A stretch of 64,000 bases of DNA, taken from the NCBI RefSeq assembly GCF_031127835.1, contig NZ_JARXHX010000001.1, forward strand, positions 372,001 through 436,000. The letters run 5' to 3'. Each line of letters starts with the position of its first letter. Position 1 is the first letter of the stretch. Shown here in pieces: positions 19,276 to 29,173 of the stretch. The notes beneath the pieces are model-generated. The model was not told the origin of the DNA. It did no database searches and saw only the letters and a list, made by a program, of their open reading frames with translations. The position numbers were made by a program, and so were the translations under genes. This stretch comes from Pelagicoccus sp. SDUM812002 (GTDB lineage Bacteria; Verrucomicrobiota; Verrucomicrobiia; Opitutales; Opitutaceae).

Positions 19276-20031
19276 ATGAACTTTTATTATATCCCCCCTC
19301 TCCTACTTATGATAAAGAGCCTCGTCCCTCTCTGCCAGGCAGGAGGCTTCCCCAGCGACGCATGGGACCCAACCCTTAGCGGCGACATCCCGCTCGCGAT
19401 CGAATTCGTCGAAACCAACGCTTCAGAGCTGACGCTACCGCCACCTCCTCCGGACGATTCTGAAGAAACGTATTCGGAAATCGATTACTTAAAAAGGATC
19501 GCAAGCAAACGCAGTTCCACCGACATCGTACTCATCGCCAAAGAGAACCACAAACCTCAGCGACGCTTCTACAACCTGCTCGACATCACCAAAGCCGATC
19601 ATCCACGCACCTTCGAACTCATAGAACGCATAACCTCCGAAGCCTACCTCCCCATCCTCTACTTCAAGCACAAGTTCTCCCGCACCCGTCCCTACCAACT
19701 GGACAATAGCCTCAATACCGTCATCGAAGGTCCGCCACACGCCTCCTATCCCTCCGGGCACGCCACCCAAGCCTACCTTCTCGCGCTTGTCCTTTCGAAG
19801 TTCCTGCACGAAGACGATCCACGTATCGAGAAACTGATGACATTGGGAACGGAAATGGGACTCCGACGGGAAATCGCCGGAGTCCACTACCCAAGCGACA
19901 CCCAGGCCGGAATCTCCCTCGCGAAGCAACTCAATACCTGGCTCATGGAGAAGCCGGACTTCATCGAAGCGTTCCATGCCGCCAAGGCCGAACTCGCCTC
20001 AAGCGATACGCTCCACTCAACCGCCCACTAA
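19276..20031 (+). CDS. PAP2-type phosphatase (class A acid phosphatase-like)
   Basis: 251 residues with an N-terminal hydrophobic signal (LLLMIKSLVPLCQAGG). The three PAP2 motifs are visible: K-x6-RP (KHKFSRTRP, about residue 133), PSGH (about 161) and R-x5-HYPSD (REIAGVHYPSD, about 197). Probably a periplasmic phosphatase acting on phosphomonoesters or lipid phosphates. An unusual passenger right after a transfer operon. Motif evidence is strong; the substrate is not known. Confidence 0.85.
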   Translation: MNFYYIPPLLLMIKSLVPLCQAGGFPSDAWDPTLSGDIPLAIEFVETNASELTLPPPPPDDSEETYSEIDYLKRIASKRSSTDIVLIAKENHKPQRRFYNLLDITKADHPRTFELIERITSEAYLPILYFKHKFSRTRPYQLDNSLNTVIEGPPHASYPSGHATQAYLLALVLSKFLHEDDPRIEKLMTLGTEMGLRREIAGVHYPSDTQAGISLAKQLNTWLMEKPDFIEAFHAAKAELASSDTLHSTAH

Positions 20032-20033
20032 GC

Positions 20034-20321
20034 ATGCCGTCCACCAGCCAACCATCCATTAACCTGATCCTGCCGCCAGAGATCCAGCGAACCTTCGAGC
20101 GATCCAGCGCCTTCCTCGCCTACAAATACGACGGAGTGGCTCCCAGCCCCGAAGAACTTGCCATCTTCTACCTCGCAGGCGCCGAGCCCCACGAAGTCGT
20201 CACCAACTTGGAGCGGCAAGTCCTCCAGATATCCGGAAGTTCATTACCGGACAAGGACGACCATCTCGTACAGACCTACTTGGAAATGGAGAGAACCACC
20301 GAATACTACCCCAAGCCATGA
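20034..20321 (+). CDS. Hypothetical protein, 95 aa
   Basis: A small acidic soluble protein (INLILPPEIQRTFERSSAFLAYKYDGVAPSP). It is 2 bases after the PAP2 stop and overlaps the next gene by 4 bases (ATGA), so it is probably co-transcribed. No family recognised. Confidence 0.55.
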   Translation: MPSTSQPSINLILPPEIQRTFERSSAFLAYKYDGVAPSPEELAIFYLAGAEPHEVVTNLERQVLQISGSSLPDKDDHLVQTYLEMERTTEYYPKP

Positions 20322-20506
20322 GAAATCGACTCGAAGAATCCATCAATCAAAAGCAGGCAAACCTGCAAACGGAACCGAACCTGAAAGTCGGTCCCCAAGT
20401 CGTAAAGTGGCTCAAGGAGAATCCCGGCTTCGAAAAGCGAGTCGCTGCCAAAGTGACCCCTCGTCACAAACTTGAACTCAAGAAAGGGACGCAGCAGCGC
20501 CCCTAG
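20318..20506 (+). CDS. Hypothetical protein, 62 aa
   Basis: A basic helical peptide sharing the [FW]LK[KE]NP motif with the 18857-19225 product. It overlaps the upstream gene by ATGA, which supports translation. It ends the operon that faces the converging gene at 20570-20809. Confidence 0.5.
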   Translation: MRNRLEESINQKQANLQTEPNLKVGPQVVKWLKENPGFEKRVAAKVTPRHKLELKKGTQQRP

Positions 20507-20543
20507 CAAAACAAAGCGGGAAAGCTCAAATGAGCTTTCCCGC
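20505..20543 (-). terminator. Terminator of the minus-strand gene at 20570-20809
   Basis: Perfect 12-bp stem GCGGGAAAGCTC (20516-20527) / GAGCTTTCCCGC (20532-20543) with a 4-nt loop. Read on the minus strand it is followed by TTTGTTTTG, the U-rich side. It may also slow the converging plus-strand transcript. Confidence 0.75.
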
Positions 20544-20569
20544 AGTCAACCAACTCCTGTATCCAAATT

Positions 20570-20809
20570 TCAGGTGTCGCCACCAGAGGGCGAGCAAGCC
20601 CTCAACGTCACCTTGCCGTCAATCGGCAAGCTATTGAGCACAAGGTTCACGCCACCGCCATCGCGGTGCATGAATCCCGCTCCGATCCGGTTCCAGAACG
20701 GCTTTTCGCCCTCATTACGGTCCGTTAGCTGATAGGCTATGTAGTTCGGTCCCTTGCCCTGGGCTTCGATATCTGTGCCCAATTCCATTTGTTCGTTCGT
20801 GCCACTCAT
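20570..20809 (-). CDS. Small conserved mobile-element protein, 79 aa (DUF736-like)
   Basis: The sequence KPFWNRIGAGFMHRDGGGVNLVLNSLPIDGKVTLR follows the pattern of small DUF736-type proteins that accompany conjugative elements. It has a strong ribosome-binding site (AGGAGA) and its own terminator. Single-gene transcript, divergent from the motif at 20913-20947. Function unknown. Confidence 0.65.
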   Translation of the reverse strand: MSGTNEQMELGTDIEAQGKGPNYIAYQLTDRNEGEKPFWNRIGAGFMHRDGGGVNLVLNSLPIDGKVTLRACSPSGGDT

Positions 20810-20912
20810 TAGAATCTCCTGTATTCAGTTTCATCGAACAACGATTGCCTGGCTAGGTTAACGTACAGCAACCTGCTCGATCAACATACCTTACCAAGAA
20901 GGGCTCGTCCTG

Positions 20913-20947
20913 AATAGGAACGTTCATCGGATACGCTTTCCCCTATT
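20913..20947. promoter_or_regulatory. Imperfect inverted repeat AATAGGAA-17 nt-TTCCCCTATT (ICE motif, copy 2)
   Basis: Arms at 20913-20920 and 20938-20947. The same arms and spacing occur in the relaxase intergenic region (1971-2007). It sits between the DUF736-like gene and the 20979 gene, 32 bases before the latter's start, as an operator or iteron would. Confidence 0.45.
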
Positions 20948-20978
20948 TCGAAAAGCGAAGCATCGCTAGCTTTCCCAG

Positions 20979-21254
20979 ATGAAAGACAAAATCATCGCCA
21001 GACTCAAACAGATCGGACGCGGCTACGAACTAGACAAACTCCCACCAGTCCTCCTCAAAGCCGTCATTGATTCCTCGATACCGCTCATCGAAGCGGAGCT
21101 CAAAAAAGCTGAAGATAGAGCCATCCAAAAAATGATCACCGAACGCTTCGTCGCTAGGGTGATCAAAACAGCATTGGAGGGCAATTCATCGAGGCGTAAC
21201 CAGAAACGTGAAGCAGCAGTCGCTATTTTACAAAAAACGAAGCCTATCCCTTAA
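20979..21254 (+). CDS. Hypothetical protein, 91 aa
   Basis: A basic, all-helical small protein (MKDKIIARLKQIGRGYELDKLPPVLLKAVIDSS). It lies directly downstream of the shared ICE motif. No family recognised. The composition would suit a nucleic-acid-associated accessory protein, but that is conjecture. Confidence 0.5.
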   Translation: MKDKIIARLKQIGRGYELDKLPPVLLKAVIDSSIPLIEAELKKAEDRAIQKMITERFVARVIKTALEGNSSRRNQKREAAVAILQKTKPIP

Positions 21255-21396
21255 ATTCTGGTTTCGAGGTGGTAACCAGCTCCCACCACAGAACGGGTCT
21301 AATCGAGAAAAGCAGTACTCATCATTTCCCTAAGTAATCCTGCTTTTTGCTCGCCGGACTTAGTAAAACACGGCAAAGAGGAAACTCCTTCTCTTT

Positions 21397-21757
21397 ATGT
21401 CTCTCGAAATCCTCCAGCAATTGGTCGACAACTCTGACCGTGGTCCTGGATGCGTTTTCGCCTGGTTCATCCAGATCGTAATCATCGTCTCGATTCTGGA
21501 TTTCACGATTGAGACCATCCCTAGCGTTTCACCAGAACATAGATCGGTCCTTTGGATCGTCGCAGCCGTAGGAGTCCATGGCTTCGAGGCCGGAGTTCAG
21601 CCACTGCCCTTCCATTCCGAAATGTCTTTAGAAGGCCACCACCAAATTAACGACTGTTGGCGGCGGCAACGTCTTACCCATCACGATTGGCGGCAAGCAC
21701 TTTACCTTCCTCATTCTCGCGGTCGGCCTAGTTGCCATTGCTGTCTCCTCCGGCTAA
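21397..21757 (+). pseudogene. Degenerate small membrane protein
   Basis: The open frame at 21397-21813 begins with a plausible N-terminus and membrane span (CVFAWFIQIVIIVSILDF) but turns non-protein-like after about residue 60. Another frame then reads TTVGGGNVLPITIGG followed by a span (FTFLILAVGLVAIAVSSG) and a stop near 21757. Two halves in different frames suggest a frameshifted gene. The surrounding 21255-21851 holds no other candidate. Confidence 0.35.
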
Positions 21758-21851
21758 ATGGCCAACGCCCTTTCCCAAGCCCGGGAAGAGATGAAGATAG
21801 AATCCGACAATAGCCAATAGGCAGCCCAATCAAAAGCCACCTCCAAGACAT

Positions 21852-22970
21852 ATGAGATTTAGAAAACGTATTAGAATCGCACCCGGAATTCGACTCAACC
21901 TAAGTTTGTCAGGTGTAAGCGCCACCATCGGCCCCCGAGGCTTCAATGTTAATGTTGGAAAGAAAGGGGCGTATCTTAATACGGGCATCCCAGGAACGGG
22001 ACTATACGACCGCCAAAGAATCACGCCGCAGGCCAATCGCAATCCGCAGGAACTTGAAGAGCGAGAGCAAACTTTAGAGTTCGAACCCAAGCCCGAAACC
22101 GAGTTCAAAAGCAGACCGCTACAAGAGATTTCTAGTAATCAATTAGATTTCATCAAGGAACAGGTTTCATCCGCCATCGCAACCAAAAGAGAAATTGGGA
22201 GCGAGCTAAACAAAGCTTTTTCCAAGCACAGATGGCACGCACTCTGGCTGTTAACCTCACGGATCTTAATATTCGGATTCTTCGTCAAGAAGATCAAAGT
22301 TACGTGTGCTATATACAAAGCAGAAAGATTATCATTACAGAAAGAATACGACGATTACCAAGTAGACTTCGATTTCGAAATGGATAAAAAAATCAAATCT
22401 AGCTTCAACAAACTTGAAACTGCATTTGGAATTTTGAAAAGTTCAAAGGCGATTTGGGACGTAACAACAGAATCATCGGTCGATCAATTCTCGACGCGCA
22501 GTGCCGCTTCGCACGCCATCGAAAGAACAAAAACCCGAGCGTATTCAGGATCTAATCGTTACTTTAAATCTAACAACGAAACACTGGCTTTTGAGAACAA
22601 GAATGGCGGCGACATACATCTACACCCCGGCTTCGTACTTGTCGAAGGTTCCGGAAAAGAAGACTTCGCACTCATACCGTATTCGGAAATCAATCTCATT
22701 CATAACCCACAAAAATTCGTAGAGTCCAGTGCAGTACCTTCTGACGCAGAGATCGTCGAGTACACATATAAATACGTGAACAAAAGCGGAACTCGTGACA
22801 AACGATTTAAAGACAACCCCCAGATTCCAGTAACAAAATACTACGATTGTGAATTCAGAACAACGAATGGGCTCTGCGAACGCTTCGAATTCAGCAACTG
22901 GAAATCCACCCAATCATTTGCTCAAGCATTTGAAGAACATCAGAAACGCGTCTCTGATTTAAAATGGTAA
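21852..22970 (+). CDS. DUF4236-domain protein
   Basis: The first 55 residues or so (FRKRIRIAPGIRLNLSLSG, then GPRGFNVNVGKKGAYLNTGIPGTGLY) are a textbook DUF4236 domain. The rest (372 aa in total) is a helical middle and a beta-rich C-terminus with no known domain. DUF4236 function is unknown. Lower G+C than the transfer genes marks the beginning of the cargo island. Confidence 0.8.
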   Translation: MRFRKRIRIAPGIRLNLSLSGVSATIGPRGFNVNVGKKGAYLNTGIPGTGLYDRQRITPQANRNPQELEEREQTLEFEPKPETEFKSRPLQEISSNQLDFIKEQVSSAIATKREIGSELNKAFSKHRWHALWLLTSRILIFGFFVKKIKVTCAIYKAERLSLQKEYDDYQVDFDFEMDKKIKSSFNKLETAFGILKSSKAIWDVTTESSVDQFSTRSAASHAIERTKTRAYSGSNRYFKSNNETLAFENKNGGDIHLHPGFVLVEGSGKEDFALIPYSEINLIHNPQKFVESSAVPSDAEIVEYTYKYVNKSGTRDKRFKDNPQIPVTKYYDCEFRTTNGLCERFEFSNWKSTQSFAQAFEEHQKRVSDLKW

Positions 22971-23234
22971 AGAACCTTCAAGCCTCCGACCTAAAAGAAA
23001 TCGCAGAACGTTGGAAAAAATAAAAGCGAGGGCAAAACCGAAGTTCCTTTCCTTTGATAGACCTCATCCAACCTATAAAATCTGAATACAGCCTTACTCG
23101 CGGCAATTTAGCATCGTGACAATAGTAAAGCACCAACCCATATTCCAATTATTTCCCGAACCTCACATGCTAATGTCAAAATGCAGGACCCACCCATCTT
23201 TTCTCCTTTTAAAATGTGAACGAAAGCGTGAACA

Positions 23235-26200
23235 ATGAGTAGTCTTCCAGGTGGAGCAGCAGAAAAAGCGGGCACCACGTATGAAGCACTTTGGGGTGTT
23301 CGTGCAATGCTAGAAATCTTACACGAGAAGGCGGACCGCATTCGCATTGAAGAGCCGCGAGTCGATGGCGCGGAATTCTGGATAGAGCGGAATGCACAAC
23401 GTGAATACTGGCAGATTAAGAGGCAGCTCCTCAGTCAAGCAAACTGGACGCTAAGAGCTTTGTCTAACGAAGGTATTTTGCAGTTCTTTCTCGAACAGCG
23501 GCGAAGCGGGCATCGTTGTGTATTTGCATCAATCACCGACGCGCCGGAATTGCGTACGCTTGCCGAGCGTGCCCGCGATGCGCTTGAGAGTGCAGAAACA
23601 TACGTCGAGGGCTTTACAGACTTTATAGCAAAGTTCCTTGTTGAAGGAAAATGGCGAAAGCAATTTGACGAATTGTGCCGTATTTGGGGTAACGCAAAAG
23701 AAGCCGAAACGTTTGATTTGCTTTGTGGAATTGAGGTCAGGAGTTCCGACGACCACACTCTATCGCAAGACCTTTGCTTTTCACTCGGCGTGTTGTCCGA
23801 AGCACCGGGGATGGCAACTCTCGGTTGCCTCAGAGCTTTTTATCAGGACAGCGTACATCGATTCCTTACCAAAGAGTCAATTTGGAGCCACCTAAACGAG
23901 CTGAAAATTGGTCCTCGGACTTTTTCATTCGGAGAGAAAGCCCTGCATGTACTTAGAGCGGTTACCGAAACATACATCGCCGGTCAGCGTTCCAAACTGA
24001 TTCGTGGTCAAATGATACCGCGCGTCGCTTCAGCCAATATTGTCGCCAAAATCATGGATGCAGGCCTTGGGCACGACATCATTGTAACTGGCCCCGCTGG
24101 CAGCGGAAAGAGTGGATGCCTACTGGAAATCATCGAGGAACTCGTTGAACAAGGTGTGCCTGTTCTTGCCTTTCGACTAGATCGGATGCAACCAGTCCAG
24201 ACTACTGCGGCGCTAGGTGCAGAGATTGGATTGCCAGAATCGCCGGCGTTAGTGCTAGCTCGCTCTTACCCAGGGAAAAAGGTTGTGCTTGTTGTCGATC
24301 AACTCGACTTCGTGAGTACAACATCCGGCCGTCATCCTGATTTCTTTGATACGCTCGCAGCCGTCATTGGCGAGGTTCGCGCTCTCCGTGCAGAAACGGA
24401 AATACATCTCCTGCTCGCGTGCCGAAAATTCGATTTCGACCATGACGCGAGGTTGCGGGCTTTATGTCCAGTTGATGAAACTTCCTTTTCGCTCGGTGAA
24501 CTGTCTGAATCAGAAGTCCGCACCACGCTAGAGGCGGAAGACTGCACTCCTACACAGTTGGGCCAAACGCAATTGCGATTGCTGCGTCTTCCGCAAAACC
24601 TCGCACTATATGTAGACTCGGGCCTCGTACGTTGCGCTCCGGCGAGTTTCATTTCGCAAAAAGAACTGTTTGATGTCTACTGGCGAACAAAGCGAGTTGA
24701 GTTGGAGCGTGTTCGACCTAACGACGCGAATCAGTGGATACAAATCATTGAAACGTTGGTACAGTCGATGAACGAAGCGCAGGAGATCTCTGTGCCGAAA
24801 GTGCGACTTGATGATTTTTCGCCACGCTTTCTCGACGTGATGGTCTCTGTCGGGGTTTTAACTTTCGATGGAAAACGCTACGGATTCGGCCACGAGAGCT
24901 TTTTTGACTACTGCTTTGCGCGCACCTTTGCCGCTGGCAGGCAGGACCTGGTCGATTTTCTCGAGGCTGATGCTCAGCATCTCTTTCGCCGGGCACAGAC
25001 ACGCCAAGTCCTGGTGTATCTTCGCGAGGATGATCGACCGCGTTACTTGCGGAATACCGTCGCCCTACTTGCGAGCGGAAAAATTCGGTCGCATTTGAAG
25101 CTGTTGATAATTGAATTGATCGCTGCATTTCCCCACCCAGGTGACGACGAATGGGCGATCCTGCTGCCGCGTATCGAGGCTGAACTCAATTGCCTACGCT
25201 GCGAGAAGGCGAACTCCGACAAAATATCATCGCGTGCCTTTGAAGTATTTCAAGCTTCTCGCTCGCTGTTCATCGTCGCGGATCGCCTTGGCTTCGTTGA
25301 TCGCTGCCTACACTCGAATGAGCCGAAGTTGGAGGACTTCGTAACCAAATATCTACACTGGCAAACTTACGAGCACGCAGACCGGGTGACGGAATTGATC
25401 GAACCTTTTGTCGGTAATGGAGGTGAGTGGATTCGTCGGTTACGCTATATGATGTCGGCCCGCTGCATTGGAAAAAGTCGCCGATATTTTGAGTTGTTCC
25501 TCCGCCTACTTAAAGATGGCACGCTCGACGATGCTCAGGGTTGCTTTGCTCCTAACGGCACTTTTTGGAATACACTTTATGGACTTTCGAAGGAAAGGCC
25601 TGATTGGTGCGCCGAAGCTGCGGCTCGCTGGCTTGATCGGCAAATCGCGAAAGTAGAAGAAACCAGTGACGATATTCAGTCTCAAGATTTCCGAATTCGA
25701 GAAGGAGTTGGAGTGAAAGATCTTTTCTATAGCGCTGGCAAAGCTCCGTCAGCGTTTCTGTCGCATGTTCTTCCCGCCATCATGCGGACCACTGAAGCCA
25801 CGGCGTTTTCTAAAGATGACGGCCTCACACATGACTCCATTTGGTCAATTCGCATTAAGAGTAAACACCCATCTCTCAGTGAATCGTATCTCGCTGCGTG
25901 TGAGGCTGCCTTTGAAAACCTCGGGCAGCAAACTCCAGAAGACCTCAGACCATATATAGCACAGCTTCGAGGCAGATCGACAAAAACCACCAACAGTCTG
26001 CTTCTGCAAGCCTACACGGTAGGCGGCGAACCCTTTGCTGACGAAGCGTTGCTACTACTATGCGAAGAACCGTCGCGTTTGCATTCTGGCTATTCCGATA
26101 GTTCGCACTGGTTCAGTCGTTGCATGATCAAAAAATTGTCGTCGTGTTGTTCGCAGGAAACCTTTCAAAAACTGGAAGATTTGCTCGCCAGCTATGTGAC

Positions 26201-27797
26201 CAATTACGAGCAAAGTGAAGACGCAGCAGTGATTCGAGGCCGTGAGAGCTTCAATCTACTCTCCGCGCTACCTCCTGAGCGGTGTCACAAACGAACACTG
26301 GAACGCATCGCGATGTTGACGAAGAATTTTGGGAAGCCCGACGCAGAACCACAAGGAATTCGTTGCTATGAGATTGTATCTCCAGTCCCCAAGGAGGACG
26401 CCAAAGAATTGAGTGACGACGACTGGCTTGCTATGATCGAAACATACCGTGGCGTCGGGCACCATTCGGATTGGGAACACCCAGAACGTGGCGGCGAACA
26501 ATCATTTGCTGCCATGATGCAAGAACTAGTAAAGGAGGAGCCGGATCGTTTCGCACGACTAGCGCTTCGCTTTCCATCCGATGTCGCTCCTTGCTATTGG
26601 ATGAATGTCCTCTATGGCCTGAATGACGCAGCGATCGCATCGTCCCTAAAGATTGAGGTAACTCGCAGAGTCTTCAGCTCAGATGACAAAGCATGCCTGA
26701 GACCAGCCGTCGATTTGTTGAGCAGAATCACGGATGAGTTTCTACCATCTGATGCAATCGAATTTATTTCTCACCTCGCGAGAGAACATCCAGATCCTGA
26801 CCGTGAACACTGGCGTGTTGAGAAGGAAGGCCAATCGGCGTCTTTTGGTGGCGATATCCTGAATTGCGGAATCAACACCGTACGTGGGTGCATCGCCGAC
26901 AAACTTCGCATCTTACTCAACGCAGATAAACACTACCTCGACGTGTTTCTTCCGACAATCGAACATCTGGTCACTGATCCAAACATTTCTGTTCGGGCTT
27001 GCACGGTTTCAACATTGTTCGGAGTTGCTCTGCACGATGAAAAGCTTGCGTTGACGCTTTTCGAAACGCTGTCCCAAACCGACGATGCTTTGCTTGGGAC
27101 GCAATACGCCGAGGCGTTTATTCGCCGCGGCCTCTTAACACACATGCCCATAATGCGCCCTTACATCGAGAGAATGTTGTATTCCGAAGAAACAAAGGTC
27201 CGTCAAACGGGGGGTAGGCTTGCAGCACTTGCTCGACTAACTCACGTAACCGAAGAAGCCATTGTTGAATTTGCCATGGGCGGCAACGCTGCTTCTCGCC
27301 TCGGTATTGCCGAAATCGCCGAACATAACCTAACTCATTCGAATTGCCGTTCGTGGTGTGAACAAGTGTTGGGTGATTTATTCGACGATACCGACAAAGC
27401 CGTTCAAAAGGAAGCTTCCCATTGCTTCTGGCAGCTCTGGCAAAAGCCAGAAGTTCCACTTACTGAATACGTCAGCCTAATCGCGAAATTCCTGAAAAGC
27501 TCGGCATTTACTGTTTCACCAACGATGTTATTCTATGCCTTGGAAGATTCGAAACACACCCTACCCGACGTTGCTATCGAAGTTTGCGAGCATTTTGTTG
27601 ATCGATACGCAGCCGAAGCCCACGACATCAGCACCCAATATGCGGCAGAGGAATACAAGATTGGCCCTATCGTGTTTCGAGCATACCAACAACTTGAGGG
27701 CAATCCAGCCCAGCTCCGAGCGCTGCAACTCATAGACCGACTGTGCGAGGAAGGACTCAATAGTGCTGCACAAAATCTTTCGGAATTTGATCGGTAA
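23235..27797 (+). CDS. Large nuclease-STAND NTPase, Avs-like candidate defence protein
   Basis: 1520 residues. An N-terminal restriction-nuclease-like domain of the DUF4297/Cap4 type (about residues 1-90) carries an acidic residue in VDGAEFW and the QxK signature in YWQIKRQ. A P-loop NTPase follows: Walker A GPAGSGKS near residue 288, Walker B VVLVVDQLD near 352 and LLLACRKFDFD near 395. The STAND-type segment YGFGHESFFDYCFAR is near 552. The remaining 950 residues are helical repeats like the HEAT/TPR sensor arms of STAND proteins. In Avs and related systems the C-terminal repeats detect a phage protein and the N-terminal effector cleaves DNA. It is monocistronic inside an ICE defence island, and I infer anti-phage function. 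Confidence 0.75.
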   Translation: MSSLPGGAAEKAGTTYEALWGVRAMLEILHEKADRIRIEEPRVDGAEFWIERNAQREYWQIKRQLLSQANWTLRALSNEGILQFFLEQRRSGHRCVFASITDAPELRTLAERARDALESAETYVEGFTDFIAKFLVEGKWRKQFDELCRIWGNAKEAETFDLLCGIEVRSSDDHTLSQDLCFSLGVLSEAPGMATLGCLRAFYQDSVHRFLTKESIWSHLNELKIGPRTFSFGEKALHVLRAVTETYIAGQRSKLIRGQMIPRVASANIVAKIMDAGLGHDIIVTGPAGSGKSGCLLEIIEELVEQGVPVLAFRLDRMQPVQTTAALGAEIGLPESPALVLARSYPGKKVVLVVDQLDFVSTTSGRHPDFFDTLAAVIGEVRALRAETEIHLLLACRKFDFDHDARLRALCPVDETSFSLGELSESEVRTTLEAEDCTPTQLGQTQLRLLRLPQNLALYVDSGLVRCAPASFISQKELFDVYWRTKRVELERVRPNDANQWIQIIETLVQSMNEAQEISVPKVRLDDFSPRFLDVMVSVGVLTFDGKRYGFGHESFFDYCFARTFAAGRQDLVDFLEADAQHLFRRAQTRQVLVYLREDDRPRYLRNTVALLASGKIRSHLKLLIIELIAAFPHPGDDEWAILLPRIEAELNCLRCEKANSDKISSRAFEVFQASRSLFIVADRLGFVDRCLHSNEPKLEDFVTKYLHWQTYEHADRVTELIEPFVGNGGEWIRRLRYMMSARCIGKSRRYFELFLRLLKDGTLDDAQGCFAPNGTFWNTLYGLSKERPDWCAEAAARWLDRQIAKVEETSDDIQSQDFRIREGVGVKDLFYSAGKAPSAFLSHVLPAIMRTTEATAFSKDDGLTHDSIWSIRIKSKHPSLSESYLAACEAAFENLGQQTPEDLRPYIAQLRGRSTKTTNSLLLQAYTVGGEPFADEALLLLCEEPSRLHSGYSDSSHWFSRCMIKKLSSCCSQETFQKLEDLLASYVTNYEQSEDAAVIRGRESFNLLSALPPERCHKRTLERIAMLTKNFGKPDAEPQGIRCYEIVSPVPKEDAKELSDDDWLAMIETYRGVGHHSDWEHPERGGEQSFAAMMQELVKEEPDRFARLALRFPSDVAPCYWMNVLYGLNDAAIASSLKIEVTRRVFSSDDKACLRPAVDLLSRITDEFLPSDAIEFISHLAREHPDPDREHWRVEKEGQSASFGGDILNCGINTVRGCIADKLRILLNADKHYLDVFLPTIEHLVTDPNISVRACTVSTLFGVALHDEKLALTLFETLSQTDDALLGTQYAEAFIRRGLLTHMPIMRPYIERMLYSEETKVRQTGGRLAALARLTHVTEEAIVEFAMGGNAASRLGIAEIAEHNLTHSNCRSWCEQVLGDLFDDTDKAVQKEASHCFWQLWQKPEVPLTEYVSLIAKFLKSSAFTVSPTMLFYALEDSKHTLPDVAIEVCEHFVDRYAAEAHDISTQYAAEEYKIGPIVFRAYQQLEGNPAQLRALQLIDRLCEEGLNSAAQNLSEFDR

Positions 27798-28037
27798 ACC
27801 TCTGGCTAGCGAAAACCCAATGAGATCGCACCTTGTTTTTTGATTTCATTCAGGTTTCGAAAAGCCACTCTTTAGAAAACGTTTCTATGTTAAAAAAACA
27901 GAGGCAGGAAAGTATCGATAAATCCTGCGAGATAAGCCTAACCAAATCCTCGTCACCACTTTCCAACTACTACCTGAGCGATTCGACTTCCGATACCATT
28001 GGAAGCTAACCTTCTTTTACCAAACATCTTTGAATGA

Positions 28038-28838
28038 CTAAAAAGTCCAAGATCCTGGCTCATTCTCCCATCTTTCTTTCATCTTAGGCAGCATCCAGTC
28101 CTTGAAAATAGTTAAGTCTTGCAACCTGCCTAAGTTTGCGAGCCTGAGCGGCCAGTGTGGCGATAAAGCATAAAAGTGCTCGTCAGGGTCGCACCCTTCA
28201 TCATCAGGCCTGATCTGCACGATCCAGCTTGCCAGAAAAAACGTGTAGTATTTTTTATTTCCTCGCATGCTACACCAAGGACTCGCAACAGGAAGCCACC
28301 CGCCCTTATTGTCTTCGCAATATCCTATTGTTACGGGATAATCATCCACTTCACCTGGCAAACCATTTAGGATCATTTGTCTAATTTTCTTTTCGTGGGA
28401 ATCATCGAGTTCCACGTTCCCAAAAAAGAGATGCTTTGTTGTATGCGCTCGCCAGAGAAGCGATACGAAAAACAGCTTTAGCTTGGTATAATCGTAGTCT
28501 GCTATCTCCAATCCAGCTTCCTTTCCGTCAACGAAGATGCGTTGACCATTTGCTTTGAGCTTCACAAGCAACTCGCACGCATAACCATCCCAGTCTGAGA
28601 AAAGTGCCTCCCCCTCCAAAACTAAAATTGAATTATCGTAAATTCCTTTGGCTGTTGCTCTTTGAGGACGAAACGAGTCATCCCCCTGCAATGCAATCAA
28701 TTCGTGTTTTCGGATTCTTGATTTAAATCCTTTCCACCTATAAAAACTTCTGGGAATGATGTGCGAGTCAACCCCTAGCCCCTCAATACCAGTTAGCTTA
28801 CACTTGATGAGCTTCCGTCTTTGTTTCCTTTTAGACAC
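28038..28838 (-). CDS. HNH-like protein of unknown function
   Basis: 266 residues. The N-terminus has CKLTG followed by DSHIIPRSFY, a CxLTG...HIIP pattern shared with HNH-like proteins in which a histidine directly precedes a hydrophobic-proline turn. The second zinc-knuckle pair is not obvious. The rest (DYTKLKLFFVSLLWRAHTTKH and a C-terminal Trp-rich region) is unassigned. Standalone gene in the defence island. A nuclease role is only a suggestion. Confidence 0.55.
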   Translation of the reverse strand: MSKRKQRRKLIKCKLTGIEGLGVDSHIIPRSFYRWKGFKSRIRKHELIALQGDDSFRPQRATAKGIYDNSILVLEGEALFSDWDGYACELLVKLKANGQRIFVDGKEAGLEIADYDYTKLKLFFVSLLWRAHTTKHLFFGNVELDDSHEKKIRQMILNGLPGEVDDYPVTIGYCEDNKGGWLPVASPWCSMRGNKKYYTFFLASWIVQIRPDDEGCDPDEHFYALSPHWPLRLANLGRLQDLTIFKDWMLPKMKERWENEPGSWTF

Positions 28839-29173
28839 TATACTTCTATATAAATTGCTATTGGCCTGCCTTTACAAACTCGGCTAAGGAAAGTCCCAAA
28901 AAGGGGGAGCTGGATGGGGTCAATCCAATCTCTATCAATATTAAACTTGCTTGGCCGATTTCTTTCACATCTCAAAAACAAGAAATGCGCCAAAGATGAG
29001 CGAAGAAAGCGATTGCCTAAATGGAGGCATAATCAACCCGCTTCCGCAACCGTGCAAGCACCTCACTCGCGAAAGTCGGTATAGCAGGATTGTGACAAAA
29101 CTGGAGAAATTAACGAGATCAGGTTTTAGCTATTTGGACTAGGAAATAAGCAAAGCAACCTTTTCGCCTTCAC
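28839..29173. other. Intergenic stretch
   Basis: 335 bases upstream of the HNH-like gene and downstream of the ImmA/IrrE gene. Its left edge must hold the HNH-like gene's promoter. No gene, repeat or terminator was recognised. Confidence 0.4.

Noticed and set aside
20516-20543. Hairpin as a terminator for the plus-strand small genes
   Set aside because: The plus side has no U-tract; the U-rich side lies on the minus strand, so it was assigned to the 20570-20809 gene.
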